From assembly GCF_003148745.1 (NCBI RefSeq), contig NZ_QGGU01000008.1, positions 184,209 to 248,208 of the forward strand: 64,000 nucleotides of DNA, in the 5' to 3' direction. Of the stretch, positions 37,901 through 46,621 are shown piece after piece. A model generated the notes under the pieces. The model was given only the letters and a program-made list of their open reading frames with translations. It had not been told where the DNA came from and searched no databases. The stretch's first letter is position 1. Each line of letters opens with the position of its first letter. A program made the position numbers and the translations under genes. The DNA comes from Pleionea mediterranea (GTDB lineage Bacteria; Pseudomonadota; Gammaproteobacteria; Enterobacterales; Kangiellaceae).

Positions 37901-38595
37901 GCTGTCAATATCACCCAGGTGCAGAAACACTACTAAAATACGCTTCCGGCGCGATTGGCGGCCTACACAATGTTATGTTGAAGCTGCATTGTGACGTTTG
38001 CCCTTCCTGTGCCAATCATGTGGCCGAACTTGAAGGAATTGGCGGACAATATCTTAATAAACTCGAAGGACTGCCGCTGGCAGAGAATGCTTTTGAGCAG
38101 TTGATGTCGCGCATCGAATCAGAGCCTCAATTAAGTACGTCTGCTGGCACGGCAGCCGAAATCAATAACTCGAATGACCCAACTAAGAGAACATCAGATA
38201 CAGATGCTCCTGTTGCTAACGATTATCTTCATATTCTTGAGCAAATTTTACTTAAAGGTACCTCTAAAGGCCTCAACTGGCATTGGCGGACCAAGCGGTT
38301 TGCTGAAATTCCCTTACCAACCAATGACGACAGCTTTGATGGCAAGTTGATTTATTTTAAGAAAGGTATGAAAGTCCCTCAGCATACGCACCGTGATAAG
38401 GAATACACATTGGTGTTATCCGGTGCATTTTCTGACGATAAAGGCACTTACAGACGTGGGGATTATGTCTCCAACTCCAGGCTGGACGAACATGCTCCTA
38501 TTGCCGAAAGTGATTGCATCTGTTTTGCAGTAACCACAGAACCGCTAAAATTTACCGGAACCTTTGGTCCGGTGCTTAACTGGTTCTTTAATTAG
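37897..38595 (+). CDS. chrR: ChrR-type zinc anti-sigma factor
   Basis: 232 aa. The N-terminal anti-sigma domain has zinc ligands at His6, His31, Cys35 and Cys38, the same positions as in Rhodobacter sphaeroides ChrR. A linker (about 85-110) leads to a C-terminal cupin (about 125-232) with metal residues in PQHTHRDKEYTLVLSG and later DEHAP. It should hold the ECF sigma factor inactive until oxidative stress. Confidence 0.92.
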   Translation: MSCQYHPGAETLLKYASGAIGGLHNVMLKLHCDVCPSCANHVAELEGIGGQYLNKLEGLPLAENAFEQLMSRIESEPQLSTSAGTAAEINNSNDPTKRTSDTDAPVANDYLHILEQILLKGTSKGLNWHWRTKRFAEIPLPTNDDSFDGKLIYFKKGMKVPQHTHRDKEYTLVLSGAFSDDKGTYRRGDYVSNSRLDEHAPIAESDCICFAVTTEPLKFTGTFGPVLNWFFN

Positions 38596-38919
38596 TTTAT
38601 AGACTATTTATTCAATAATAATGGCTCACGATGGCGCTTAGTTGTAAATGTTAAAACGCCACTAAAATCATCGTAGCCATTCTTGTTATGCAAACTTAAA
38701 AACCAGCCGTTCCTAAGCTATTAAAAGCCTTTAATAGCTATTACTGATTGGTGCCAAGTCGATAAATATCTGCTAATATTCCTCGCTTTATTTAAACCAC
38801 TGCAGGCCGTTGTAAACCGCCTATCAAGCTGAATATTATATGACCGTTCACACTGACTCATGCTTGACCAAAACGCCCTGCCATTTAGTCGAAACCAATG
38901 CAGCAAAGAGTACCGTTAC
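38596..38919. other. Gap with two inverted repeats before purC
   Basis: 324 bp without a gene. At 38620-38681 AATGGCT and AGCCATT enclose further pairing arms (ACGAT/ATCGT, GGCG/CGCC), probably an mRNA stem after chrR. At 38716-38739 AGCTATTAAA-AGCC-TTTAATAGCT is a perfect 10-bp inverted repeat, a possible operator or end signal. No purine repressor site is recognisable. Confidence 0.45.
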
Positions 38920-40023
38920 ATGAACCTTGCAGATAAAGTATTAGCCGTAAACAATGATCTACCCATTCGGACTGATCGGCCTGTTCATAATGGTAAAGTT
39001 CGTTCGGTGTACTGGTTAACCGAGCAGGACAGTAAGCGCCTGATTAAAGAAAAAGGCTATGATGTAGCAGAGGATGCGCCTCTTGCCATCATGCTGATCA
39101 GCGATCGCATCTCTGCTTTTGACTGCATCTGGCATGGTGAAGGCGGTATGAGAGGTGTACCAGGCAAAGGCGCAGCTCTGAACGCCATTTCCAACCATTG
39201 GTTTCAGCTGTTTAAAAAGCAAGGGCTAGCTGACAGCCATATACTGGATATCCCCCACCCATTTGTCTGGATTGTACAAAAAGCCAAGCCGGTCATGATC
39301 GAAGCAATCTGTCGCCAATACATCACCGGATCTATGTGGCGAGCTTACGCAAAAGGCGAACGAGAATTTTGTGGTATTCAATTACCCGATGGTTTAAAGA
39401 AAGATCAAAAACTACCAGAATTATTAATGACGCCTTCCACCAAAGGCATTTTAAAAGGCATTCCCGGTGTCCCTGAAGCCGATGATGTCAACATCACCCG
39501 AAAAAATATTATTGAGAATTTTAAAGCATTTAATTTTCGAGCCAGCAGTGATGTTGAGCGTTATGAAACATTGCTTAAACAAGGTTTCGATGTCATCAGT
39601 GATGCACTGGCTGAACTGGATCAGGTGTTTGTCGATACAAAATTTGAGTTTGGTTATGTCACCGATGCTGCCGGAGAAGAAAAACTGATTTATATGGACG
39701 AAGTCGGCACTCCCGACTCATCAAGAATTTGGGATGGCCCAGCCTATAGAAATGGTGAAATCGTTGAAAACTCAAAAGAAAGTTTCCGCCAGTTATTGCT
39801 GAACCACTTTCCTGATCCAGACATTCTACTCAATAAAGATCGTATGGATGAGCGCCAAGCTTTGGCCAGAGATAACGCATTACCCACGGACGTTCTTATG
39901 GAAGTTTCAAAAACCTATGTAGGTATTGCGGAAAAAGTCACAGGAAAAACCTTGATGCTATCTGAGAATCCTAAAGCTGAAATAATTGATATCTTAAAAA
40001 ACAAATACGGTCTGATTGATTAA
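38920..40023 (+). CDS. purC: SAICAR synthase (long form)
   Basis: 367 aa from ATG 38920 ([19 protein letters not shown]), preceded by AAAGAG; an upstream Met at 38860 is unlikely. Motifs: [44 protein letters not shown] and [12 protein letters not shown]. It joins Asp to CAIR in purine synthesis. It belongs to the longer bacterial class, not the 237-aa E. coli type. Confidence 0.94.
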   Translation: MNLADKVLAVNNDLPIRTDRPVHNGKVRSVYWLTEQDSKRLIKEKGYDVAEDAPLAIMLISDRISAFDCIWHGEGGMRGVPGKGAALNAISNHWFQLFKKQGLADSHILDIPHPFVWIVQKAKPVMIEAICRQYITGSMWRAYAKGEREFCGIQLPDGLKKDQKLPELLMTPSTKGILKGIPGVPEADDVNITRKNIIENFKAFNFRASSDVERYETLLKQGFDVISDALAELDQVFVDTKFEFGYVTDAAGEEKLIYMDEVGTPDSSRIWDGPAYRNGEIVENSKESFRQLLLNHFPDPDILLNKDRMDERQALARDNALPTDVLMEVSKTYVGIAEKVTGKTLMLSENPKAEIIDILKNKYGLID

Positions 40024-40095
40024 GTAACTCACTTCCTAATCAATAATGCTTATTTTTTGCTGCAGCTGAAAACCACTGGTTTATTTTTAACAGTG

Positions 40096-40163
40096 GTTAT
40101 CGGAATAAATTAGTTATCGAGACAAACTAGTTATCGGCACAAAGTATAGCTTTCAGTACAAAA
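40096..40163. repeat. 17-bp tandem repeat after purC
   Basis: Three clear units of exactly 17 bp begin at 40096, 40113 and 40130 (GTTATCG followed by an A-rich half), and a fourth decayed unit at 40147. An AACCACTG/CAGTGGTT hairpin just precedes the array. It lies between the convergent purC and a GGDEF gene. Confidence 0.7.
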
Positions 40164-40197
40164 GCATTCTGAGTTAAAACAAATCAACCTGTTTATT

Positions 40198-42189
40198 TTA
40201 ATGCTTATTTTTGCTATCACTTTTCTTATAAATACTATAACGGTTTCGGCCATTATTTTTTGCGTCATACATAGCACTGTCGGCATTACTGATCATTTGC
40301 ACCGTTGAATCACTGTCTTCAGGGAAAACACTGATACCTAAGCTACACCCCACCTGCATGGTAACGCCGTCAATCTCAACCGGCTGGTTAACGATATCAA
40401 TGACTTTTTGGGCAACAAAAGTCACTGCATCAAGCTCAACAACATCTTCCAGTAAAATCGCAAATTCATCACCACCTAAACGAGCGATAGTGTCACTTTC
40501 ACGTATGGTTTTTTCAAGTCTGCTGCCAATTATAATAAGTAACTCATCCCCTACATTATGACCATACTGATCATTAATGGGTTTAAAGTTATCCAAATCA
40601 AAAAATAACAAAGCAACTTTTTGATTATTTCGCTTGGCTCGTAGCAATGCTTTCTTATGACGATCGGTAAATAAAATTCTATTGGCCAGTCCGGTTAGAA
40701 AATCATAATGGGCTGCTTTTATCAGTTTTTTCTCAGACTCAATACGTTCACTAATATCAATAAAAATCAAAGCATAGTGGGTAATTGTTTCCGTGTCACT
40801 CATAACCGCATTAACACTTAACTGAATATCAACATGTGCTCCACTGTTTGTAATCAACTTATTATCGATACTCCAACGCCCTATTTTCTTTAACGATTGA
40901 TCCATTGATGTTTTCTGACTTGAGGATAATTTATCAGCAATAAACTCTTCAGCTTTCATTCCCAGTATTTGCTTTTCTTTAAATCCACTCATGTTGCAAA
41001 ACGCACTGTTTACTGCAACAATTTTTTTCTTGGTATCACAAACCAGAATGCCATTATTTGTTGCATTAAATACGGTAGCCGATAATCTCATTTGTTCTTC
41101 TGCTAGCTTTTTATCCGTTAAATCAATAAAAAAGCAGATACCCGATTCATTATTATCATCTAGCGACACCGCGCCTATAAGAACAGGAACTCGGTGACCT
41201 TCTTTATGCATAAATTCTTTTTCAAAGGGTTTGCAAACGCCGTCTTTGTTAATTTCATCAAGCGCGTTATCATCGGCGTCCCAAAACTCCTTAGGGGTAG
41301 TTTTACGCCAGTTTATCCGACCTTCTTTTAGATCCTGTTGTGAGTAACCAATCATATCTAAAAAAGCATCATTGGCATCCAATATTGTTCCATCGAATCG
41401 CCAACCAATTATACCCATCATGCTCGATTGAGACAGGCCCCTAAATCTTTGATCACTGGTTTGCAACGCCTTTTCAATGGTCGATATTTGAATAATAATT
41501 CGATAAGCAATAAAGAATGCAGGGATCAGGGTAATCATTAATAATAATATTTCAGACCAGGTCAGAACTTTTTTCACCCATAAAGCGCCTTCCGTTAAAG
41601 CATGAGAAAACTCATTTTCAACCTGTGTTAACTGGGCATTTAATTCTGCTAACTGGCTCAACAAAGTGATTAACCGAGCGGAATTTTCAGTTTGCTTTGC
41701 ATGCCTTAATTGTTCGCCCAGCTTTTCAAGTTTTAAAATCAACCCATCGCCCTGTTCCCACTTCTTAATGGCCTGCTTCATATAGGGAAACTTTTCAAAG
41801 CGCAAAAAGAATCGAATCATGCCATCGATATCGTCAGGATGATTATTGGCAGCCAGAAACCATTGACGAGCTTCTGAAAGATCGGGATCTTCGGATTGCA
41901 GAATTCGACGAATTCGGTTATTGGCTTTAGGGTTTTCCAACGCTTTTAGATAACGTTGCCAAGTCGTATGATCGCCTGTAAACGCGTACTGCTGTAAATA
42001 AAATACTGCGTCTTTTTGAGATTTAGCCCAGTTGCTTTCGCCGCGTACATAAGCTCGGAGTGCATTTAAGGTTTCTGCCTGAAAATACCCTACGGCAACC
42101 AGTAATAGACCAACAAATGACAGCAGCCCTACTATTGTCAGTACTTTAGGTTTAATGGATGATGATTTTTTTAAAAATGATGTTTTTAT
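40198..42189 (-). CDS. PAS-PAS-GGDEF diguanylate cyclase with no canonical start codon
   Basis: About 663 aa. TM helix (about 13-32), periplasmic sensor (about 33-210), TM helix (about 213-235), two PAS domains (about 250-490) and a GGDEF domain with GGDEF and the I-site RESD. From the in-frame TAG at 42237 there is no ATG, GTG or TTG before the first TM segment. The likely start is ATA 42189 (IKTSFLKKSSSIKP), with AGGTG 4 nt before it, or ATT 42201. The first TTG (41940) would delete the first helix and much of the sensor. Either a rare start or a lost ATG. The protein should make c-di-GMP if translated. Confidence 0.8.
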   Translation of the reverse strand: MKTSFLKKSSSIKPKVLTIVGLLSFVGLLLVAVGYFQAETLNALRAYVRGESNWAKSQKDAVFYLQQYAFTGDHTTWQRYLKALENPKANNRIRRILQSEDPDLSEARQWFLAANNHPDDIDGMIRFFLRFEKFPYMKQAIKKWEQGDGLILKLEKLGEQLRHAKQTENSARLITLLSQLAELNAQLTQVENEFSHALTEGALWVKKVLTWSEILLLMITLIPAFFIAYRIIIQISTIEKALQTSDQRFRGLSQSSMMGIIGWRFDGTILDANDAFLDMIGYSQQDLKEGRINWRKTTPKEFWDADDNALDEINKDGVCKPFEKEFMHKEGHRVPVLIGAVSLDDNNESGICFFIDLTDKKLAEEQMRLSATVFNATNNGILVCDTKKKIVAVNSAFCNMSGFKEKQILGMKAEEFIADKLSSSQKTSMDQSLKKIGRWSIDNKLITNSGAHVDIQLSVNAVMSDTETITHYALIFIDISERIESEKKLIKAAHYDFLTGLANRILFTDRHKKALLRAKRNNQKVALLFFDLDNFKPINDQYGHNVGDELLIIIGSRLEKTIRESDTIARLGGDEFAILLEDVVELDAVTFVAQKVIDIVNQPVEIDGVTMQVGCSLGISVFPEDSDSTVQMISNADSAMYDAKNNGRNRYSIYKKSDSKNKH

Positions 42190-42289
42190 ACGGCACCTAA
42201 TCTTATTCCATTTGCCTTCATGACTATCGAGGCACTAACTCACTTTACAAACGTCTAGCCCTTTCGTTAAGACTTAGGACGATGTATCA

Positions 42290-42343
42290 GTGATGACACC
42301 GTTATAACGGATGATATTAACGATGAATCAAAGGCGTCATCAC
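42290..42343. other. Inverted repeat upstream of the GGDEF gene
   Basis: GTGATGACACC (42290-42300) pairs with GGCGTCATCAC (42333-42343) with one mismatch. It lies in the 263-bp space between the CBS-domain gene and the GGDEF gene, both on the minus strand. No T-run follows; the role is unknown. Confidence 0.4.
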
Positions 42344-42452
42344 TCAACAAACTCTAAATGAGATATTAATGTAATTAGCCATTACTCGCAATGAACAATT
42401 GGCTATACAACATACTGATCAGTATAGGTAAAAGTCTAAAAAGCGCGAACTT

Positions 42453-43532
42453 TTAATCAATCTCCCTGACATTGGTCAAATTATCATCTGGCATTGCCAG
42501 TCCGACTCTTTTGGCGCGCTTTTTCCACTGTCGGCGGGCCAACACCTGCATATCTTTGATGGTGTCCACTTCATCCATAATTTCGAGCCCTAATAGCGTT
42601 TCAACCACATCTTCCATGGTAACGATACCACTTAAACCTCCATACTCATCCACCAATGCCGCCATATGCTCATGCCTTTGAACCAGCTCTTCAAACAAAG
42701 CTTTTAATGGTGTTGTATCAATCATTACCAGCAGATCACGTTTTAGCTCAGCCAGTGGTTTGCTGCCATTGCCCTTAGCCGCCTCTAGTAACACATCCTG
42801 CTTTAGGATATACCCATTGATGTCCTCTTTATGTGAGCCATATATTGGGAATCTGGAAAAGTTTAACGACTGTATTTCTTCCAATGTGTCTAACACGGTT
42901 TTTTGTTGCTCAAACACCACCACTACCGGGCGTGGCGTCATAACATCCTTGGCATTTAACGACTTAAAATAAACCATATTTTTAAATGCTTTAACTTCAT
43001 CTTCCTCAAATAACCCCTGTTCAGCGCCTCTATCGGCCATGGCGGCGAATTCATCGCGGGTAAAACTAAGATTATGCGAATCGGACCCCAACAAACCGGT
43101 TACCTTTTGACAAAACCAGACCAAGGGAAATAATGCCACCATCAAAATATCCAGAATTCTTACACAAGGTTTGGCAAGAGAGCGCCAGAATCGGGCCCCC
43201 AGGGTTTTTGGAATAATTTCAGACAGAATCAGTATCAAGAATGTCAATATCGCAGAGGTAAGGCCAACATAAGCGTTACCAAACACCAATTGCGCCTGAG
43301 CACCAACACCTGCGGCGCCGACAGTATGGGCAATGGTATTCAGACTAAGAATGGTGGCCAAAGGTCGATCAATATCGTCTTTCATCGCCCTTAAGCGTGC
43401 TCCGTGGGGGCGTCCTTCACTCTCTAACATAGCAATATAGGAGTCATTAATGGACAACAACACCGCTTCCAGAATGGAGCAAATAAACGACACCCCAATA
43501 GCCAGAAACAAATAGGTGAACAGCAATATCAT
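42453..43532 (-). CDS. CNNM/DUF21-CBS membrane protein
   Basis: 359 aa. N-terminal DUF21 with about four membrane helices (about 1-150; SICSILEAVLLSINDSYIA), then two CBS domains (about 190-320; DVMTPRPVVVVF, LVDEYGGLSGIVTMEDVVETLLG). The C-terminal CorC_HlyC transporter-associated domain is missing, giving a short form. The family is linked to magnesium or other cation efflux; older annotation calls it hemolysin. Confidence 0.87.
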   Translation of the reverse strand: MILLFTYLFLAIGVSFICSILEAVLLSINDSYIAMLESEGRPHGARLRAMKDDIDRPLATILSLNTIAHTVGAAGVGAQAQLVFGNAYVGLTSAILTFLILILSEIIPKTLGARFWRSLAKPCVRILDILMVALFPLVWFCQKVTGLLGSDSHNLSFTRDEFAAMADRGAEQGLFEEDEVKAFKNMVYFKSLNAKDVMTPRPVVVVFEQQKTVLDTLEEIQSLNFSRFPIYGSHKEDINGYILKQDVLLEAAKGNGSKPLAELKRDLLVMIDTTPLKALFEELVQRHEHMAALVDEYGGLSGIVTMEDVVETLLGLEIMDEVDTIKDMQVLARRQWKKRAKRVGLAMPDDNLTNVREID

Positions 43533-43867
43533 AAAATTAATTTACCCCATTACGTCAAAAATAAAATATTTGGACTATACTTTTACAACTGGTCAGACCG
43601 CTGATTTGGAAATTAAACACTTTTGTCGGATATTTCTCGTGAATTAGCCGATATTCTATACAATTCGAAAAACTGATGTTTTATCAACAGCATTACCTAT
43701 TGGTACTGTTTTTATTTTAAACCTAATCATTCGAGATGCTGTTCAATGATAACGTCCCACCATCCCAAAAAAACCACCGTAACTTACTCTATTAGCACTA
43801 CATTAGCGTAAAATAGAAAGTAATAAAAACAATCTTTTTTATGGTTTTTTAACGTACAGCTGACTCT
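43533..43867. promoter_or_regulatory. Divergent control region upstream of pelA
   Basis: 335 bp between the CBS-domain gene and pelA, strongly A/T-rich. It must carry the pel promoter. I see only short direct repeats (CGGATATT near 43625 and CCGATATT near 43649) and no exact known operator. The leader before the pelA ATG lacks a strong Shine-Dalgarno, which would fit post-transcriptional control, but no GGA hairpin is obvious. Confidence 0.4.
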
Positions 43868-46621
43868 ATGCGACCCACTAGCATTATCGCCCTTATCCTG
43901 ATTTTATTCTGCTCGTTTACTCGAGGAGATACCGCTTTCTTTTATGGATCGCAAGTTCCGGTAACAGAGTTGTCGATTTACGACAATATTGTTGTTCTGC
44001 CAGAACACATCAACACACATCAGGAGCGCCGGCTTTTTGATATTAAAGCCCGACCAATCGCATACCTTAGTTTAGGTGAAGTCGCCTCAAATGCCCAATA
44101 CGCCGATCAAATACCAAAATCATTATTCCAGCAATATAATGAACAATGGCAAAGCCACGTTATTGATATAAGCCAACCCGTCTGGCACCAGTATTTACTC
44201 AATAAACATATTCCCAGATTAATGAAACAAGGTTATGAGGGGTTGTTTTTCGATACACTCGACAGTTATACCCTGCTGTCTCAAGATACAGAAGCACTAA
44301 AACATTATCGAAAGAGCTTGGAATCACTTATTCTGTCAATTCGTCAGCAGTACCCGGATATCTATATTATTGCGAACCGGGGTTTTGAGTTAATGCCGGT
44401 CATCGCAAAACACATCAATGAAGTTGTCGCTGAATCGCTTTTCTCGGCTTATGAGGCAGGCAAAAACAGCTACCAGTCAACCAGTGCTTCTGATCAACAA
44501 TGGTTAATTAATCAGTTACAACAGGTTAAAAATCAATACGGACTCCCCATTACGGTAATCGATTATTTACCAGCGTCCAGTTTTAGACAGGCCGACCAAC
44601 TGGCCAGGCGAATTGATAAACTGGGGTTCACCCCCTGGATCACCAATGGTCACTTAACCTTACTTGGTCAAAGTACATTAAAACCAGTTCCTCGAAAGTT
44701 AATCGGTCTTTTTTATGATCCGGACAATGGTATCTATCCAAGTGCGTTACATCAAAAACTAGCTTCCAGTGCAGAGTATCTTGGTTACTACATCGAATAC
44801 ATTAATCTGGCGACAGATTCTTTGCCAGACTATCCGCTTAGAAATCGCATTGCTGGCATCGTCAGCTGGTTTGATCGTACAAATTTACCCGCCAGTCAAA
44901 GTGTTTGCCACTGGATTAACAAGGCCTATACCAATGCCAATATTCGAGTAGCCGTTTTTGAGCACCTGCCAGAACATCCTCAATGTTTGAGCCATTTATC
45001 GGTTAGTTCAATGGATATTGATCCTGCGACACTTAAAATAACGCAACAAAACAAACATATTGGTAACGAATTACCGTTAAGATTAAAACCTCGACCTGCA
45101 AAACTACTGATCTCACAGTCTCCCAACAACCAAAGCTGGCTGACGTTAACCGATAAAACTTTACAATCATTTACTCCAGTATTAATTGGCGACTGGGGCG
45201 GTGTAGCTCAAAAAGGATATGCACTGATAAAAGGTTTTGGCAATAAAGATTATTGGCTGGTTGATCCTCTGGAATTTTTAACACAAAGTTTACAACTGAA
45301 AGCTATACCAGCACCCGACACTACCACAGAAAATGGATTGCAAATCGCTACAGCCCATATAGATGGCGATGGATTCGTTTCCAGAAATCCACTCCGTAAC
45401 CAACAGATTGCCGGGCAGATCATTCTCGACAAAATCATCAAACAATACCCATTGCCAACCACTGTTTCAATTATTGAAGCCGAAATTAGTCCAGATGGTG
45501 TTTACCCAAAGGATTCAAAACAGGCCATGGCAACTGCTCGTAAAATTTTTCAGCAACCGAATGTTGAAATTGCCTCACACTCATTTAGTCATCCTTACTT
45601 TTGGGAAATATTTGATAACCCGAATGCCAATAAAGACAAAGGTTACGGCCAAACCTTGCCCGTTCCCGGCTACTCAACACCCTCTCTAAAACGTGAAATA
45701 AACGGTTCAGTAAACTTTATAAACACTCAGTTAGCACCAAAAGATAAACAGGTTAAAGTCTTTTTATGGTCGGGCGATGCTATTGCAACTGATGATGCTG
45801 TTGAATTGACTCAACAATTAGGTCTTCAAAATGTTAATGGCGCCAACTTAAAAATATTTCAACATGACTTTTCGATGAGTCGTGTATGGCCAGTCGGACT
45901 GCCATTAAAAACAGGCTACCAAATTTATGCTCCTGTCATGAATGAGAACGTCTATACCAATTTATGGAATGGTCCCTATTTCGGATACAGAAATGTCATC
46001 AATACATTTGAAGCCTTAAGTAAGCCAAAACGATTAAAACCGCTCAGTATTTATTATCACTTTTATTCAGGCGAGAAAAATGAAGGTTTGCTGGCACTGC
46101 ACGATGTTTACCAATACGTACTTAGCCAGCCGATTAATGCCATGTACTTAAGCGACTATGCAAAACGCGCCAACGCCTTTTATACATTAGCTATAGGACA
46201 AGAAGATGACATATGGCATTTTGCTGAGGCTGGCGAATTAAGAACATTGAGAGTTAATCAAACTGCTGGTTTTCCTGAGCTTTCCGATAGCAAAAAAATC
46301 ATAGGGTTCGCAGACAATAATGACCAGAGATACATACACCTCAGTGATTCTTTTGGTCAGTTAAAGCTTTCTAACAAAAACAATAATCGTTTATACCTGC
46401 AAAGCTTTTCAGGACAGATAAATAATTGGATTACAAACGACAGATCCACTCAGATTAGTATTGACAACTATACCCATGGGAAAATTAAAATCCGAAAAAA
46501 TTCGGAAGCATGCAAGGTGGTTTATAATGGCAAGTCCATCAAAATACCACCAAATCAGGCGAGTATTACACTTTCTGTTGGTATTGTTGAAAATAGCCAG
46601 TTAGAGCTGCATTGTGGCTAA
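43868..46621 (+). CDS. pelA: PelA deacetylase/hydrolase
   Basis: 917 aa periplasmic protein. Signal peptide (about 1-20), GH114 hydrolase domain (about 22-270), a reductase-like domain (from about 280), a CE-type deacetylase domain with Asp499, Asp501 (HIDGDGF), His571 and His575 (HSFSH), and a C-terminal beta domain. It deacetylates and trims the Pel polymer. First gene of the seven-gene operon; its end overlaps pelB by 8 bp. Confidence 0.94.
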   Translation: MRPTSIIALILILFCSFTRGDTAFFYGSQVPVTELSIYDNIVVLPEHINTHQERRLFDIKARPIAYLSLGEVASNAQYADQIPKSLFQQYNEQWQSHVIDISQPVWHQYLLNKHIPRLMKQGYEGLFFDTLDSYTLLSQDTEALKHYRKSLESLILSIRQQYPDIYIIANRGFELMPVIAKHINEVVAESLFSAYEAGKNSYQSTSASDQQWLINQLQQVKNQYGLPITVIDYLPASSFRQADQLARRIDKLGFTPWITNGHLTLLGQSTLKPVPRKLIGLFYDPDNGIYPSALHQKLASSAEYLGYYIEYINLATDSLPDYPLRNRIAGIVSWFDRTNLPASQSVCHWINKAYTNANIRVAVFEHLPEHPQCLSHLSVSSMDIDPATLKITQQNKHIGNELPLRLKPRPAKLLISQSPNNQSWLTLTDKTLQSFTPVLIGDWGGVAQKGYALIKGFGNKDYWLVDPLEFLTQSLQLKAIPAPDTTTENGLQIATAHIDGDGFVSRNPLRNQQIAGQIILDKIIKQYPLPTTVSIIEAEISPDGVYPKDSKQAMATARKIFQQPNVEIASHSFSHPYFWEIFDNPNANKDKGYGQTLPVPGYSTPSLKREINGSVNFINTQLAPKDKQVKVFLWSGDAIATDDAVELTQQLGLQNVNGANLKIFQHDFSMSRVWPVGLPLKTGYQIYAPVMNENVYTNLWNGPYFGYRNVINTFEALSKPKRLKPLSIYYHFYSGEKNEGLLALHDVYQYVLSQPINAMYLSDYAKRANAFYTLAIGQEDDIWHFAEAGELRTLRVNQTAGFPELSDSKKIIGFADNNDQRYIHLSDSFGQLKLSNKNNNRLYLQSFSGQINNWITNDRSTQISIDNYTHGKIKIRKNSEACKVVYNGKSIKIPPNQASITLSVGIVENSQLELHCG

